This document shows, one piece after another, positions 63,401-64,000 of a stretch of DNA of 64,000 nucleotides (position 1 is the stretch's first letter; every line of letters starts with the position of its first letter). The DNA comes from Rhabditoides inermis (lineage: Eukaryota > Nematoda > Chromadorea > Rhabditida > Rhabditidae). The stretch lies in contig CAWZYM010000020.1 of the NCBI GenBank assembly GCA_963966185.1, positions 551,001-615,000 on the forward strand. Reading direction: 5' to 3'. The position numbers and the translations under genes are program-made. The notes beneath the pieces are model-generated. The model worked only from the letters and a program-made list of their open reading frames with translations, was not told the origin of the DNA and did no database searches.

Positions 63401-63795
63401 ATTCCACTATACCTATACGCTCTTGCCACTTTTATGCGTTTCGCGAGAGAGCCTTATCGTAGCAATAATAATGGTATCGAGATGAAAGCGCCGCCGCCAC
63501 GGGACGACGGTTTATGTGGGAGTGCTTATCACAAGAAAGCCGTTCGGCCACACGGAAATGAACAAATATGCAAATCACTTACACTCTGCTGCTCGTGTGA
63601 CATCATGATAGGATTGGGGTGGTAGGTGAGGGAATAGGGAAGGTCCTTGCACAGATCCGTTTCAATCGGCCGGCACGAGCCCTTCTGTATCTGCAATCAA
63701 TCAATATTCATGATGTCAATCGATATGAATCTCACCTGCTCGAAGATTGACGCCGCATTTGTGTAGGCTAATATAGCTGGAAGGAGCACCCACAT
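58165..63795 (-). CDS. Frizzled-family Wnt receptor
   Basis: Exons from 5' to 3' are 63736-63795, 63583-63690, 62596-62730, 61667-61791, 61294-61424, 61111-61246, 60507-60624, 60282-60385, 60069-60189, 59714-59837, 59549-59592, 59151-59269, 58970-59051, 58476-58613 and 58165-58314; phases agree (564 residues). A signal peptide precedes the Cys-rich Wnt-binding domain (CRPIETDLCKDLPYSLTYHPN, CNPHIKFFLCSVFAPMC, CRSVCEEVRRDC, WPEFLNCSRFP, ELCM). A His/Lys linker follows, then seven helices. Just after TM7 the sequence SPKTLRAWQRV holds the KTxxxW motif that binds Dishevelled. The tail is His/Pro-rich and ends SKVV, a plausible PDZ ligand though not the classic ETTV. Which of the nematode Frizzled paralogues it matches cannot be decided. 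The large second and third introns (63.6-61.8 kb) are partly GA/CT-rich. Confidence 0.95.
60421..60475. repeat. GA microsatellite in a Frizzled intron
   Basis: GA units in intron 60386-60506, giving a CT tract in the sense strand downstream of the donor. Confidence 0.95.
61251..61290. promoter_or_regulatory. Cluster of GTAAACA sites in a short Frizzled intron
   Basis: GTAAACA occurs at 61251-61257, 61262-61268 and 61276-61282, with GTAAACG at 61284-61290, all inside the 47-nt intron 61247-61293. This is the core recognised by forkhead/FOXO factors (DAF-16 in C. elegans). The same units on the sense strand (TTGTTTAC) also make a pyrimidine-rich intron, so a splicing explanation is possible. 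Confidence 0.3.
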
Positions 63796-64000
63796 GGCTC
63801 TCTGTGTGTGTGGCTGAATGGCTCGCTCCGCTCTCTCACTCGCTCCCCCTCCCGCCGCGCGCGCTCACTACGCCCCGCCCACTCTCCGAGGGGGGACCGT
63901 ATCTGCCTGTACCTATTCCAATCAACACATTGTCAATGATCCTTCCTTCTCCACACAATCCTCGTCAATCGATGCGCTCTCTTGTGATCATCCATTGTCG
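63796..64000. other. Upstream of Frizzled
   Basis: The region before the Frizzled ATG (minus strand) must hold its 5' UTR and promoter. A GC-rich patch at about 63840-63890 is followed by AT-rich DNA. No other exon is visible. Confidence 0.35.

Overview
This is a eukaryotic, animal window. Genes are split into many short exons, and their GC-rich third positions contrast with AT-rich introns. Most introns are 45-70 nt; a few are several kb. A nematode is the best guess. The furin-type convertase at 5.4-12.1 kb has the arrangement I know from C. elegans bli-4, with one common catalytic part followed by several alternative 3' ends. Gene packing is dense, genes are nested, and several ATGs lie within a few bases of a splice acceptor, as expected for spliced-leader trans-splicing. 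Species cannot be decided from sequence alone. All gene models were built by hand from splice sites and reading frame; exon phases were checked across junctions.

Layout. 1-963 (+): 3' end of a CUB/LDLa single-pass membrane protein. 964-5389: gene-free, with GA/CT microsatellites. 5390-12146 (+): BLI-4-like proprotein convertase with four alternative C-termini. 12920-13447 (+): a 79-residue COMM-domain protein. 13460-15490 (+): dihydroorotate dehydrogenase, starting 12 nt after the COMM stop. 16316-27276 (-): SLC66A2/PQLC1-type PQ-loop protein, with an aminergic GPCR (20522-24015, +) nested in its largest intron. 27693-33446 (-): CNEP1R1/TMEM188, with a 507-bp non-autonomous hAT-like transposon in an intron. 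33918-41293 (-): NOG2/GNL2 nucleolar GTPase, with two diverged paralogous genes of unknown function (35514-36848 and 37521-39354, +) nested in one intron. 41809-44080 (+): unrecognised Ser/Thr/Pro-rich protein, divergent from GNL2. 45139-48710 (-): CSRNP/AXUD1 nuclear protein with two alternative 5' ends. 49146-51352 (+): calponin/transgelin muscle protein, convergent with 51600-57132 (-): AMPA/kainate-type glutamate receptor in 31 exons. 58165-63795 (-): Frizzled.

There is no common pathway. The genes mix housekeeping roles (pyrimidine synthesis, 60S ribosome assembly, nuclear-envelope lipid control), signalling receptors and muscle/cuticle-related functions. The most unusual sequence-level observations are: a 29-bp piece of a CSRNP exon copied into nearby intergenic DNA between 14-bp direct repeats; recurrent TTTGAG 3' splice sites plus GC 5' splice sites; GA/CT runs that begin just after 5' splice sites in either orientation; duplicated 5' splice site segments in two introns; the hAT-like element; and a lysine at the Q/R pore position of the glutamate receptor.
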